DNA from: JACMJL01 sp963791805
Lineage (GTDB): Bacteria > Bacillota > Clostridia > Clostridiales > Clostridiaceae
Direction: 5' to 3'
Assembly: GCA_963791805.1 (NCBI GenBank)
Contig: CAWBTU010000003.1
Coordinates: forward strand, 620,001-684,000
Length of the DNA: 64,000 nt
Shown here: positions 50,277 to 59,935 of the stretch, in pieces
Layout of the letters: each line of letters opens with the position of its first letter
Position numbering within the stretch: the stretch's first letter is position 1
Position numbers and translations under genes: made by a program
The notes under the pieces: model-generated
The model's input: only the letters and a program-made list of their open reading frames with translations
What the model was told of the DNA's origin: nothing
The model's database searches: none

Positions 50277-51260
50277 ATGTTCTCATTAGCATTTAAAAAT
50301 GATAAAAAGCAATATACAGTTTTGAAAAGTTTGCCTGCAGAGGTAAAGATAATCGAATTTGAAGGACTTAAATGGATTGATATTATTAGACCTACTGATA
50401 AAGAAATTCAAATGCTAAAGGATATGTATGATTTTCATGATTTATTGCTAGAAGATTGTATGACTGAGCATCAAAGGTCAAAGGTAGACTCTTACGAAGA
50501 CTATAGTTTTATAGTTTTACATCTTCCAAGATATAAGAAAGAACTTTCTAGACTTGAATCTGAAGAAATAGATATTTTTATTGGACATAATTATTTAGTT
50601 ACACTTCATGAGGGGGAACTAAAACCTTTAGTGGAATTAGCACAAAACTGCCAATCAAATGAGGCATTAAGAGAGGAATATATGAAGGAGGGCTCAGCGC
50701 TTTTACTTTATGAGATAATCAAGACTTTATTTGATTATTGTTTCCCTATGCTGGATAAAATTGGCAATATGGTCAATGAAATAAACAGACAAGTTTTTGC
50801 CACTCGTACTAAAGCAATGCTTGAAAATATATCAAGAACTAAGATGCAGATAATTAACTACAGAAGTGTAGTTAAACCGTTAAGACCAGTTATTTTGACT
50901 TTGGAAAAGGTTATCCAAAAATATCTTCCTAAAGATATGGACATATATTTTGATGATATTACCGACAAGATAGAGAAAATATGGGATATGCTTGAAAACT
51001 ATAAAGAAGTTATTGAATCAGCGGATAATACCTTTGCATCACTTACTAATCATACAATGAATGGTTTAATGCGTACCTTCACCATTATTCAAGTTGCTAT
51101 ATTACCAATGGTTCTTGTTAGTGGACTTTTCTCTATGAATGTACAAGGAATACCAATGCACACTTATGCAAAGGCCTTTTGGATTGTATTTGCAATGATA
51201 TTTGCACCAACCATAATTATAGGAGTAGTTTTGCTCTTTAAGAAGGATAAATGGTTTTAA
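50277..51260 (+). CDS. CorA-like divalent cation transporter (GMN variant)
   Basis: A 327-residue CorA family protein. The long cytosolic alpha/beta and helical funnel domain (1-265) is followed by two C-terminal helices. The conserved pore-entry GMN at the end of helix 1 reads SMN (residues 286-288, LFSMNVQGIP), which departs from the near-invariant signature. Such a change can alter ion selectivity, so transport of Mg2+ should not be assumed. GGAGG (50263-50267) sets the start, and a leader hairpin lies upstream. Confidence 0.85.
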   Translation: MFSLAFKNDKKQYTVLKSLPAEVKIIEFEGLKWIDIIRPTDKEIQMLKDMYDFHDLLLEDCMTEHQRSKVDSYEDYSFIVLHLPRYKKELSRLESEEIDIFIGHNYLVTLHEGELKPLVELAQNCQSNEALREEYMKEGSALLLYEIIKTLFDYCFPMLDKIGNMVNEINRQVFATRTKAMLENISRTKMQIINYRSVVKPLRPVILTLEKVIQKYLPKDMDIYFDDITDKIEKIWDMLENYKEVIESADNTFASLTNHTMNGLMRTFTIIQVAILPMVLVSGLFSMNVQGIPMHTYAKAFWIVFAMIFAPTIIIGVVLLFKKDKWF

Positions 51261-51353
51261 ACAATACCCAAATATATAAAATGAAAAGTCCTAGATTACT
51301 TAAATAAAAGTTTTCTAGGACTTATTTTCTAGATATGCTATTTTAATATGAGG

Positions 51354-53909
51354 TTACTCTTCCCGTAACAACTCACTATATTTATCAATCTTCATATTAT
51401 TAATTACTATAAAGGTTGATATTGTAGATATTAGAAGTGATATTAAAATCATACTTCCGCTTAGGATAAAATTAGGTAAATATTTAGTAGAAAATATTAC
51501 TTTCATTATCAATAAACTTAATATCTCACATATTATAACTGCTAAAACTCCAGAAATCCCCCCAATTAATACCCCTTCTATAGTCGTAATTCTTCTTATA
51601 TTTCTATTTTTAGCTCCAAGCACTTTTAAAACTAAGAATTCTTTTAAACGTTCAAAATTAATAATAATTAATATATTTCCAACTAAGCAAGCTGAAGACA
51701 GTATACTTATAAGGCAAATACAAATAAATGCATAGGTTAATTTTTGTATGTATCCATTTAATGAAGCAAAAATTTTTCTTATATTGAGTACTTGGGATTG
51801 TTTTAATTCCTTACCTAAATTTAAGGTTAATTTATCTTCATTTTTTCTAGAACATTTTATTAAATATTTTAATTTACTATTTCCATCATCAAGAAAGCTA
51901 TCTTGTTGCAGAGAATTAATATTTATATATACAATATCGTCCCCTGAAACTTTATTCCATCCTTTTATCCCGATTACAGTAAATTCTATAAGCTTTCCTT
52001 GTATATTAAATTTTACTTTATCTCCCATAGTAATCCCAAGGTGATCAAATTCATTTCCAAGCACAATATAATTTTTATTTTTATCGTTCTTGCTAAACCA
52101 CCTTCCTTTATTAACTGGATACTTTAACATATCATTCTTAAAATCAAGCGCTTCAACAGGGAAATTTTTATAGTTCTTCAAAGTGTAGTTTTTGTTTTCA
52201 TAAGTAAAATCAAGGGCATTTATATAACTTTCAAAACTTTTGCCATTAACACTTTTTAAATCACCTATAGTTTCAGTGGACTTCATATACGAAGTTATAT
52301 TTTTTTCTTTATTTAATACATTTTCAGTTTCAGTATCATTATGTAAGTCTGTATTTAAATATAGATTGTAGCCACTATCATCTACATATTGGGATAATAC
52401 TTTTGGAATAATATTATATGCTATATTTAGTATAATACCAGACAAAACTAAAGTAATTACTAAGGCAGTAGCACCAAGGGCAAATTTAGTTTTTTGCCTA
52501 CTTAAATTTCTCATAGCCAGTAATAAGGATTTATTTTTAGTTACTTTTATTTTTGTTATTTTATTGATAATACCAATTACGGAATAGTAAATTATCAATA
52601 TAAAAATAGTAAGTATACTTATAATTATTATGCCTCTGCCCAAAGATTTAATGTAAATTGAGAAACATAAGGTGAGAAGAAGGAGCATTCTAGTTATATA
52701 GGATACAAAATCTGTTTTAATAACTTTGCCTTCATTATGTTCTCTTAATATTGAGACAGGGTTAATATCTTTACTCATTGCAATTGGGAGCATGGTAAAT
52801 ATTAAAACTTCTACAATTATAAAGATTGAAGTTAGTGAAACTGGTAATAAAGAATTTATTATTATTGAATCTAACCCTAGAGATTTAATTGTAGATTTTT
52901 CTATTAGCCATGTAAGTGGAAGGCTTAATATAATCCCGAAAAATACTGATATAATGCATATAATAAAAGTTTCATACATAATCAAAGATTTTAGAAATGA
53001 TTGATTCATGCCATAAACCTTTAATAGAACATAATCTTTTTTTCTCTTTATTGTAAGTAATATAGTGGTAACGGATATTCCAGTTCCAGTTACTATTATT
53101 ATCAATATTTCTACAAAATTTAAAGCTTTGCTTTCTAATTTAAAGTTATCTTTTCTTATATCAATTAAGTCTTGTACCGTATTGACTTTAACGTTCTCGT
53201 TAAAGGTTTCCTCTAACCTAGCTTTTACATCCTCTACTTTATAATTTTTATTTACTTTTATATGCAGATTTGTAACCAAGTTATCTGACTTAGTATTTTT
53301 ATCGTACATGTCTTGTTGCAAAATAGATTTATCAATAATAACTGCACCTATAACATTCTCATCAATTGCACCAGTGCTATCTGAAATATCTGAAACTTTA
53401 AAGCTCATATCAGGTTTAGCGAACCCTCTAATTGAGAGCGATATGGTTTCTCCTTTTTTTATATTGAATTTGTCTGCTGTAACTTTAGTAATAACCACAT
53501 TATTATCTTTAATTATATTTTTGTAGTTCTTTCCATTTTGGTAAATAGGATAACAGCTAGGATCTACGAATTTCACCTCTATTGTGTTTGAAACATCATC
53601 ATGAACTAAGGTGTTTTCTACTTTATAAGAAGTTGTATAATCAAAATAACCTTCAGCTTTTAAATCTTTTAAAACTTGGCTATTTTTATCACTTAATCTG
53701 GAATTTAATAGAGTAATATTGATATCGCCCTCGTTGGTATTTTTTGCATCAGTATTCATATAAGATTTAGTAATTGATAGAACAAGCTGAATTGTGACTA
53801 AAATAGCGACTGCAATTGTGATAGCAGTAATACTTAAAAAAATCTGAAATTTATCTTGCTTCCAACTTTTTAAATTGTATGTTTTAAATAATTTTTTTGA
53901 ACTTATCAT
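51354..53909 (-). CDS. ABC transporter permease, two FtsX domains
   Basis: An 851-residue MacB/FtsX-type permease. N-terminal helix (about 22-45), a large extracellular domain, a first FtsX trio near 265-385, further central helices, a second extracellular domain, and a final FtsX trio near 735-835. Such permeases export or sense peptides and lipoproteins with a single cytosolic ATPase. Its ATG overlaps the stop of the ATPase gene by four bases. The neighbouring 39-residue peptide gene makes a peptide substrate or immunity role plausible. Confidence 0.9.
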   Translation of the reverse strand: MISSKKLFKTYNLKSWKQDKFQIFLSITAITIAVAILVTIQLVLSITKSYMNTDAKNTNEGDINITLLNSRLSDKNSQVLKDLKAEGYFDYTTSYKVENTLVHDDVSNTIEVKFVDPSCYPIYQNGKNYKNIIKDNNVVITKVTADKFNIKKGETISLSIRGFAKPDMSFKVSDISDSTGAIDENVIGAVIIDKSILQQDMYDKNTKSDNLVTNLHIKVNKNYKVEDVKARLEETFNENVKVNTVQDLIDIRKDNFKLESKALNFVEILIIIVTGTGISVTTILLTIKRKKDYVLLKVYGMNQSFLKSLIMYETFIICIISVFFGIILSLPLTWLIEKSTIKSLGLDSIIINSLLPVSLTSIFIIVEVLIFTMLPIAMSKDINPVSILREHNEGKVIKTDFVSYITRMLLLLTLCFSIYIKSLGRGIIIISILTIFILIIYYSVIGIINKITKIKVTKNKSLLLAMRNLSRQKTKFALGATALVITLVLSGIILNIAYNIIPKVLSQYVDDSGYNLYLNTDLHNDTETENVLNKEKNITSYMKSTETIGDLKSVNGKSFESYINALDFTYENKNYTLKNYKNFPVEALDFKNDMLKYPVNKGRWFSKNDKNKNYIVLGNEFDHLGITMGDKVKFNIQGKLIEFTVIGIKGWNKVSGDDIVYININSLQQDSFLDDGNSKLKYLIKCSRKNEDKLTLNLGKELKQSQVLNIRKIFASLNGYIQKLTYAFICICLISILSSACLVGNILIIINFERLKEFLVLKVLGAKNRNIRRITTIEGVLIGGISGVLAVIICEILSLLIMKVIFSTKYLPNFILSGSMILISLLISTISTFIVINNMKIDKYSELLREE

Positions 53910-54589
53910 TCTTCAGGATTCCCTTCAAATAGAAATCCGTCCTCTATCTTTATTATTCTATCTGCTCGCTTCGCTACTTTTATATCATGGGTTATCATAA
54001 GTATAGTCATATCGTAATTCTGTTTAAATTTATCAAATATATCTAGAACGATTTCACTATTTTTGCTATCTAAGGCTCCCGTTGGTTCATCTGCAAATAA
54101 TATTTTGGGCTCAGCTGCTAAAGCTCTTGCTATAGCCACCCTTTGTTGTTCTCCTCCAGATAATTGCCTTGGTAGCAATTTACCTTTATCAGAAAGGCCT
54201 ACAATCTCTAAAAGTTCTTTAACTTTCTTTTTTGGATCAATTTCTTTTTCAGAAAAAAACAAAGGCATTTCAATATTTTCTTCAGCATTAAGAACAGGTA
54301 TCAAATTAAAAGATTGAAACACAATACCTATACTTTTATTTCTAAATTCAGCTAGCTTGTCCTCGTTTAAATTACTAACGCCAACATTATTTATTTTAAT
54401 ATAACCTGAAAACTGCCTGTCAATACAGGATAAAATACCTAGCAAAGTACTTTTACCACTTCCACTAGGGCCCATTATAGACACATATTCACCTTTATCT
54501 AAGGTGAAATTAATGTTTTTCAAAATATCTAGGGAACTATTATTGGTGGTTATTGTTTTATTAACACGTTGAACTTCTATTACTGGCAT
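53906..54589 (-). CDS. ABC transporter ATP-binding protein (LolD/MacB type)
   Basis: A 227-residue ATPase: Walker A GPSGSGKST, Q-loop FQSFNLIPVL, signature LSGGEQQRVAIARAL, Walker B ILFADEPTGALD, and the H-loop in ITHD. It drives the FtsX-type permease encoded next. GGGGAGGTAAAT precedes the start on the minus strand. It lies downstream of the peptide gene and the ECF sigma pair, all on the minus strand. Confidence 0.93.
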   Translation of the reverse strand: MPVIEVQRVNKTITTNNSSLDILKNINFTLDKGEYVSIMGPSGSGKSTLLGILSCIDRQFSGYIKINNVGVSNLNEDKLAEFRNKSIGIVFQSFNLIPVLNAEENIEMPLFFSEKEIDPKKKVKELLEIVGLSDKGKLLPRQLSGGEQQRVAIARALAAEPKILFADEPTGALDSKNSEIVLDIFDKFKQNYDMTILMITHDIKVAKRADRIIKIEDGFLFEGNPEE

Positions 54590-54739
54590 TATATTTACCT
54601 CCCCATTTAATCATGTAAAGCTACAATTAATATAAAGGTATAATTTATTAATAACAATATACCTTTTGAGATGGTATGTAAATATTTATTTTATTTCCCA
54701 ATAAAATCAAAGTGAGAATGTAAGTTATATAACATAAAG

Positions 54740-54774
54740 AAGGCTGATACATTCTATCAGAACATATCAGCCTT
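54740..54774 (-). terminator. terminator after the small peptide gene
   Basis: A perfect 10-bp stem AAGGCTGATA (54740-54749) with TATCAGCCTT (54765-54774), 16 bases past the peptide stop. The T-rich tail on the minus strand is modest. Confidence 0.7.
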
Positions 54775-54790
54775 AATTAAAATACTATAG

Positions 54791-54910
54791 TTAGTGAGGA
54801 ATTCCATTAACAATTGTGCTTGCAACTTTTACAACACAACCTGCAACTGTTCCAGTAACACTAACAACTGTTGAACTTATTGTTGAAATAACATTTACTA
54901 TTGTACCCAT
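54791..54910 (-). CDS. 39-residue hydrophobic peptide, putative bacteriocin-like or secreted peptide
   Basis: A short gene with an excellent ribosome site (CGGAGGTG at 54915-54922 on the minus strand) and its own terminator. The product is 39 residues, 21 of them Val, Ile or Thr, with five Ser, one Cys (25), one Lys (28) and a Pro-His end; TIVN occurs twice. No classical leader with a GG cleavage site and no long charged N-terminus, so if it is secreted the signal is unusual. An ABC exporter operon follows directly. Not matched to a known peptide family. Confidence 0.65.
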   Translation of the reverse strand: MGTIVNVISTISSTVVSVTGTVAGCVVKVASTIVNGIPH

Positions 54911-55110
54911 AATTACACCTCCGAAAATTTCTAAATACATGTATTGGATTAATTGTATGATATTAACATGAAAATAGCAACTTTTATTAAGCATAATTAA
55001 CTTTATTTAACAATTCATTCATAATTACCAATGCTTATTAACATAATTTCAATAATAAACTTAAATCTGTGCATTATTTTTAATTTGCGGTTTAATCTGT
55101 GGATTAAATC

Positions 55111-56481
55111 TTAATGCCCATTTTCTAAATTCAATTCAAGTTTAAAGTTTGGATCGATACGTAAAGAATCACCATTATTAAAGGAAAACTCATAATCAGC
55201 ATCTTTAGAATATTTAGTTGTTCTAAAACCACTGCTGTACTCAAGGATTAAATCCTTGTAAGTTTTATCATACTTAATTTTATTTACATTAGTCCATAAA
55301 GAATTAGAGTCAGTATCAGTATTGTTTTTATCTATAAGTCGTAACTGTTGAGCTAAAGTTAGAGGAAGAATGCTTTCTGCATGAACATATACAAGAATTT
55401 TATCTTCTAGCTTAGCTACTTTGTTAATCGTTAAAGTTCCTAAGTTTTCGTATTTAAATGCTACTGGAAGGTTTGACATTTCTTTAGTTTCAGTAAAGGA
55501 TTGCTTACTATTATCTGTTAGTAGGTTAACAAAGGATACTTTTGAAGGTAGTTCTTTTGCAGGAGTGAATGTATGTGAACCGAAGTTATCACCTTCACTA
55601 CTTAGAAATGTACCTGCGTCAACTAACTGCTCCCCTTTATCCGTGATAGCATTCCATTGAGGGAAGTTATTATCATCTTTATTTATTCTATAGAAATTCA
55701 TTTTGAAACTAATTGGGCTAGCTGTTATTTTTTTAATATTGATATCTCCTGTTTGAAGATGAATTCGTTTATTTATATCAAATGTTTTTGAAACCTTTTT
55801 TATGTCCTTATTATTAACATCAATATTGAAAGACCAGTTACCGTTTACTTTTCCTATGTTTTCATATGCAACATTTAATTTATATTTTTCTGGCAGTTTA
55901 GTCTTTTCATAATCACAAGATTCATACAATATTAGTGTATTTTCATTTACAGGAGAAATTTGAATTTCACCACAGCCGCCTAACTCATTGTTATTAATTT
56001 TCCAGGATTTTGTCCCTACATAGATCATATCGTTATTATATAATTCTTTTATTGGACGATTACTTTTTATTATATATCCCATCTTTATAGTATTATCATC
56101 GGAAACAATTTCTTTAAGCGTTATAGTTATTCCGTTGTTTGAAACGCTTTTACCAACCATATTAATATAATCTTTGGCATTTGGATTTATATTATTATGA
56201 GTGGCTATAATTGAATTAACAATTGGAATTTCATCTGCAATAGCAGGATTAATCATAAACATACTTCCGGTAAGTAATATGGCTGATAGAACTGCAGCAG
56301 TTGAAGCATATTTTATTTTTTTATTTCTTTTATGAGATACCTTACTAGTATTTCTCAGGATATTTCTTTTGATTTTCTGTTGTTGAATTTCATCCATTTG
56401 AAATTGTTGTTTTTCTATGTTAGATAGATCTATTTCAACATCGTTTAAAGCCTTAAAAATTTCTTTTTCATTTATATCCAT
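55111..56481 (-). CDS. DUF4179-type probable anti-sigma membrane protein
   Basis: A 456-residue protein with a charged cytosolic N-terminus (1-55), one transmembrane helix (about 58-76, AVLSAILLTGSMFMINPAI) and an extracellular DUF4179-like region (NNGITITLKEIVSDDNTIKMGY, NGNWSFNIDVNNKD). It starts exactly where the sigma gene stops and is likely that factor's membrane-bound inhibitor and sensor. Organisation and length match the pair at 37083-38957. Confidence 0.83.
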   Translation of the reverse strand: MDINEKEIFKALNDVEIDLSNIEKQQFQMDEIQQQKIKRNILRNTSKVSHKRNKKIKYASTAAVLSAILLTGSMFMINPAIADEIPIVNSIIATHNNINPNAKDYINMVGKSVSNNGITITLKEIVSDDNTIKMGYIIKSNRPIKELYNNDMIYVGTKSWKINNNELGGCGEIQISPVNENTLILYESCDYEKTKLPEKYKLNVAYENIGKVNGNWSFNIDVNNKDIKKVSKTFDINKRIHLQTGDINIKKITASPISFKMNFYRINKDDNNFPQWNAITDKGEQLVDAGTFLSSEGDNFGSHTFTPAKELPSKVSFVNLLTDNSKQSFTETKEMSNLPVAFKYENLGTLTINKVAKLEDKILVYVHAESILPLTLAQQLRLIDKNNTDTDSNSLWTNVNKIKYDKTYKDLILEYSSGFRTTKYSKDADYEFSFNNGDSLRIDPNFKLELNLENGH

Positions 56482-57036
56482 CTAAACTACCTCCTCAATT
56501 AAATTAGACTTTTGCCTAAGAGTTTTTCTACCACGATATAATCTTGTATATACATTATCAGTTGTAATACCTAAACTCTTTGCAATATCATCAACGGACT
56601 CCTCTAATAGAAATTTTCTGACAAAGAGCTCTCTATCAGTTTTCTTAAGAGAATTTATTATTTTTAAAAGCTCTTCTTTATTTTCCTTTTGAATCAATGC
56701 GTCTTCAGTGCTTATGTGGTTGCAAAGTATTGAGTCATCAATATTATCTTGAAGATTAGAATTTTGAAGTTTTCTTTTATAATCTATAGCTTTGTATTTA
56801 GATATAGCGGCCAACCAATTCTTGAAGGAAGATTTTTCTGAGTTATAGCAATCAATATTGTTCCATAAACTAAGAAATACTTCATTAACACAATCCTCTA
56901 CATAGCTTTTTTCATGTCCCTCTGACATTAGACTATAAATAATTTTATATACAAGGTTTCCATAAATCTCAAAAGCTGCTTCAATAGCTCTTTGATTTTT
57001 CTTTTTTATTCCTTTTATAATTTCCGTATCATTCAT
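56482..57036 (-). CDS. ECF-type RNA polymerase sigma factor
   Basis: A 184-residue sigma factor. Region 2: VEDCVNEVFLSLWNNIDCYN and FKNWLAAISKYKAIDYKR; region 4: LFVRKFLLEESVDDIAKSLGIT, then DNVYTRLYRGRKTL. Paralogue of the factor at 37083. GGAGGAAAAAT is the ribosome site; a 14-bp palindrome TGAAGGTACCTTCA (57051-57064) overlaps the leader just upstream. Might control the peptide and ABC genes downstream; no shared promoter could be proven. Confidence 0.88.
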   Translation of the reverse strand: MNDTEIIKGIKKKNQRAIEAAFEIYGNLVYKIIYSLMSEGHEKSYVEDCVNEVFLSLWNNIDCYNSEKSSFKNWLAAISKYKAIDYKRKLQNSNLQDNIDDSILCNHISTEDALIQKENKEELLKIINSLKKTDRELFVRKFLLEESVDDIAKSLGITTDNVYTRLYRGRKTLRQKSNLIEEVV

Positions 57037-57050
57037 ATATTTTTCCTCCT

Positions 57051-57064
57051 TGAAGGTACCTTCA
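57051..57064. promoter_or_regulatory. perfect 14-bp palindrome upstream of sigma gene
   Basis: TGAAGGTACCTTCA lies 15 bases before the sigma start and touches its ribosome site. It could be an operator or a small mRNA hairpin. The rest of the 315-base divergent spacer shows no clear element. Confidence 0.4.
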
Positions 57065-57351
57065 GTTATATATACGTATTAAAAATCAAAATCTGACAGT
57101 TCTTATCTCTTGTACATTCTAATCCAAATAGAGCTATGCTTCCAGCAAAAATCCAAATTACTATAACAAAGGTATAGACAAAATACCAAAAATGCGACAA
57201 ATAAACAATCCATGCAGTCATTCACTTGTTATTTTCTTTACTATGATTTATGATATAAATAAATTATGAAAACAGAGTATATTTTAGTTATATTAAAGGG
57301 AAATTTGCGATTTAATATTAGATTAAATTAAGAAAGATAAGGGAAGAAAAA

Positions 57352-58434
57352 ATGAGATACGTTCCTGTTGAGTACTTAGAAGATGGCATGATATTAGGCA
57401 AAACTTTATATGGAGAAAATGGAGAAGTATTATTAAGGGAAGACTCCATAATACAGACAACCTATGTAAAAAAAATGATGCTCCTTGGCTACTATGGGGT
57501 ATATATTAAGGATGAAATTTCGGAAGATATTATAGTGGAAGACGTTATTAATGAAGATTTAAAAATGAAGACTATTAAATCTATAAAGAATCTAATGAAT
57601 GTGGGAAGCAAAAAGGTAAAGACGACGGCCTCTTTAGATGATATTGAAAAATTAATGGAAAGCATCGTTGATGAAATATCTAGTAAAGAAGATTTAATAG
57701 TAAATATGGTAGATTTGAAAGTTGCTAATAACTTTATTTTTTATCATTCTGTGAATGTTGCTGTTTTATCATTGGTATTAGGAACAGCCTTAAAAATGAA
57801 CAAGGAAGATTTGTATTTACTTGGAGTATCAGCATTATTACATGATGTGGGTAAAAAGTTTATTCCAAATGAAATTTTAGAGAAGAAAACTAGTTTAGAT
57901 AAAAAAGAAGTAGAGATAGTTAAGAAGCATTCAGAGGATGGCTACAAATTTATAAAGGAAAAATTTATTGTTCATACGAAGGTTTACATGGGTGTGTATC
58001 AGCATCACGAAAGGCATAATGGAAATGGATATCCCTTAAATATTAAAGGAGAAGAAATATCTTTGTTTGGACGTATTATTGGGCTTTGTGATGTGTATGA
58101 TACGCTTACATCATCGATGCCTAATCGAAAAGCCACTTTGCCATCAGAAGCTATGGAGTATATTATGGCCAATGGTGGGAGCATGTTTCACCCAGACTTA
58201 GTAAAAATATTTGCTACTAAAATTGCACCTTATCCCGTAGGTACATGCGTGAAACTAAGCAATGGATACATAGGAATAGTTGTTGAAAATTATTCTACTT
58301 GTTGCTTAAGACCTCTACTTAGAATTATTTTAATTGATGGGCAAGAAGTTTCCCCCTTCAATTTAGATCTTAAAAATGCAAATTTTAATATTACAATAGT
58401 TGGAATAGCAGAAGTGATTTCTAAGGGAGCATAA
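57352..58434 (+). CDS. HD-GYP domain cyclic-di-GMP phosphodiesterase
   Basis: A 360-residue protein. The N-terminal ~110 residues (VEYLEDGMILGKTLY) are the small DUF3391-like lead often found before HD-GYP. The catalytic domain has HSVNVAVLS, LLHDVGKKFIP, the second-sphere HHERHNGNGYP signature, and DVYDTLTS. All metal ligands are present. It degrades cyclic di-GMP in the cytosol. AAGGGAAG (57336-57343) is the ribosome site. Followed by a GGDEF protein that may make the same messenger. Confidence 0.92.
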   Translation: MRYVPVEYLEDGMILGKTLYGENGEVLLREDSIIQTTYVKKMMLLGYYGVYIKDEISEDIIVEDVINEDLKMKTIKSIKNLMNVGSKKVKTTASLDDIEKLMESIVDEISSKEDLIVNMVDLKVANNFIFYHSVNVAVLSLVLGTALKMNKEDLYLLGVSALLHDVGKKFIPNEILEKKTSLDKKEVEIVKKHSEDGYKFIKEKFIVHTKVYMGVYQHHERHNGNGYPLNIKGEEISLFGRIIGLCDVYDTLTSSMPNRKATLPSEAMEYIMANGGSMFHPDLVKIFATKIAPYPVGTCVKLSNGYIGIVVENYSTCCLRPLLRIILIDGQEVSPFNLDLKNANFNITIVGIAEVISKGA

Positions 58435-58503
58435 ATAATTTTGCTATTTAATGATAAATTAAGTACTATTATAGTAAAACTATAATTAATTGGATGTGAA
58501 GGT

Positions 58504-59931
58504 GTGAAAGAAAAACGTGCGATAAGTGTAATTATTTCAGCAATAATTGTTCTAGGAACAATAGCTATTGTAGCAATTAGCTTTTTTTCCTACAGCAATA
58601 TTATTAAGGACGACGTTTTAAATATTTCTAAATTGGCATCAACTAATATTTATTCAGTAATTGATAATGAGCTAACAAAGCCTGTATTTGTTTCTCTAAC
58701 AATGGCTAATGATAGCTTTGTTAAAAATTGGTTGATCAATGAAAAGCAAGAGAACCCTGAAAAAATAACTGCCTATTTAGAGGGTATTCGAAGTAAATAT
58801 AACTACAACTCTGTATTTCTAATTTCAAAAAACTCAAGTAAATATTTTTATTATGGTGGGTTAAACAAAACTGTTAGTGAAACAGATCCACACGATACCT
58901 GGTATTATACTTTTCTTAAAGATAATGCACTTTATGACTTAGATGTAGATACTGATCAAGTTAATAAGGGACAACTTACGGTTTTTGTTAATAGCAAAAT
59001 ATATAATACTGAAGGTAACACAATTGGAGTTACTGGTGTTGGAATAAAGATGGATTATATCACCAAATTATTAAAGCAATTCAAAGAAGACTATAATCTA
59101 GAGGCATTTCTGGTTGATAAGGACGGAAAAGTTCAAGCACATCCAGATGTTTCTCAAATAGAAAAGCGAAATATTCTAGATGATGACTTTTATAAGAAAC
59201 TAGGACCAGGATTGTTTAAGCAATCTAAAGGTTTAAATATATTTAAAGTGGATTCAAATGAACAAAAGGAATATGTAATTAGCCACTATGTTGATGAATT
59301 AGATTGGTACTTAATAATTCGAAAGGACACTTCTGTTATTAGGGATTCTTTTTATAAGCAAATGGTATATGAAGGAATTATTGTTGTGTTAGTAATAGTA
59401 TTAGTTCTTACAATTACTAACAGGGTAATATATAAATATCAAGCAAGGTTAAGCAAAATTGCATTAACAGATCCGTTGGTTAAACTTTTGAATAGAAGGG
59501 GTTTTAATCATAAGTTAGAAGCTAAATTAAAAAGCTCTAAGAAGGAACAGTGGGTTGTATTTATTATGGACCTGGATAATTTTAAGAAGGCTAATGACAA
59601 GTTTGGACATCTTGAAGGAGATGATATTTTAAAACATATTGCAAGATTATCTCAAGGCATATTTAAAGATCACGTTTTTGCTAGATGGGGTGGAGATGAA
59701 TTTGCTGGAATCATTAATAAAGAGAACCAAGAAGCTTTTCGTATGTTAAATAGTCTTAGAAAAACTATTGAAGAAGATGAAAAAACAAAACAGTTTAATA
59801 TCACTGTAACTATAGGTATGACAGAATGCCTAGACCAAGATACGAAGGAGAGCGTTATTAAACGTGCAGATAGTGCATTGTATAAAGCCAAAGCAGAGGG
59901 TAAGAATAAGGTTGTTAGTATTGGAGGATAA
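58504..59931 (+). CDS. diguanylate cyclase with extracellular dCache sensor
   Basis: A 475-residue protein. Signal-anchor helix (about 7-30), an extracellular double Cache domain (about 35-275, with VFLISKNSSKYFYYGG and DTWYYTFL), helix 2 (about 285-305), then GGDEF from about 318. The active loop is RWGGDEF; the DPLVKLLNRRG lead replaces the more usual DPLTGLLNRRG. No PAS domains. GTG start with GAAGG just upstream. The flavodoxin gene starts 5 bases after its stop, so the two share a transcript. Confidence 0.9.
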   Translation: MKEKRAISVIISAIIVLGTIAIVAISFFSYSNIIKDDVLNISKLASTNIYSVIDNELTKPVFVSLTMANDSFVKNWLINEKQENPEKITAYLEGIRSKYNYNSVFLISKNSSKYFYYGGLNKTVSETDPHDTWYYTFLKDNALYDLDVDTDQVNKGQLTVFVNSKIYNTEGNTIGVTGVGIKMDYITKLLKQFKEDYNLEAFLVDKDGKVQAHPDVSQIEKRNILDDDFYKKLGPGLFKQSKGLNIFKVDSNEQKEYVISHYVDELDWYLIIRKDTSVIRDSFYKQMVYEGIIVVLVIVLVLTITNRVIYKYQARLSKIALTDPLVKLLNRRGFNHKLEAKLKSSKKEQWVVFIMDLDNFKKANDKFGHLEGDDILKHIARLSQGIFKDHVFARWGGDEFAGIINKENQEAFRMLNSLRKTIEEDEKTKQFNITVTIGMTECLDQDTKESVIKRADSALYKAKAEGKNKVVSIGG

Positions 59932-59935
59932 CATT

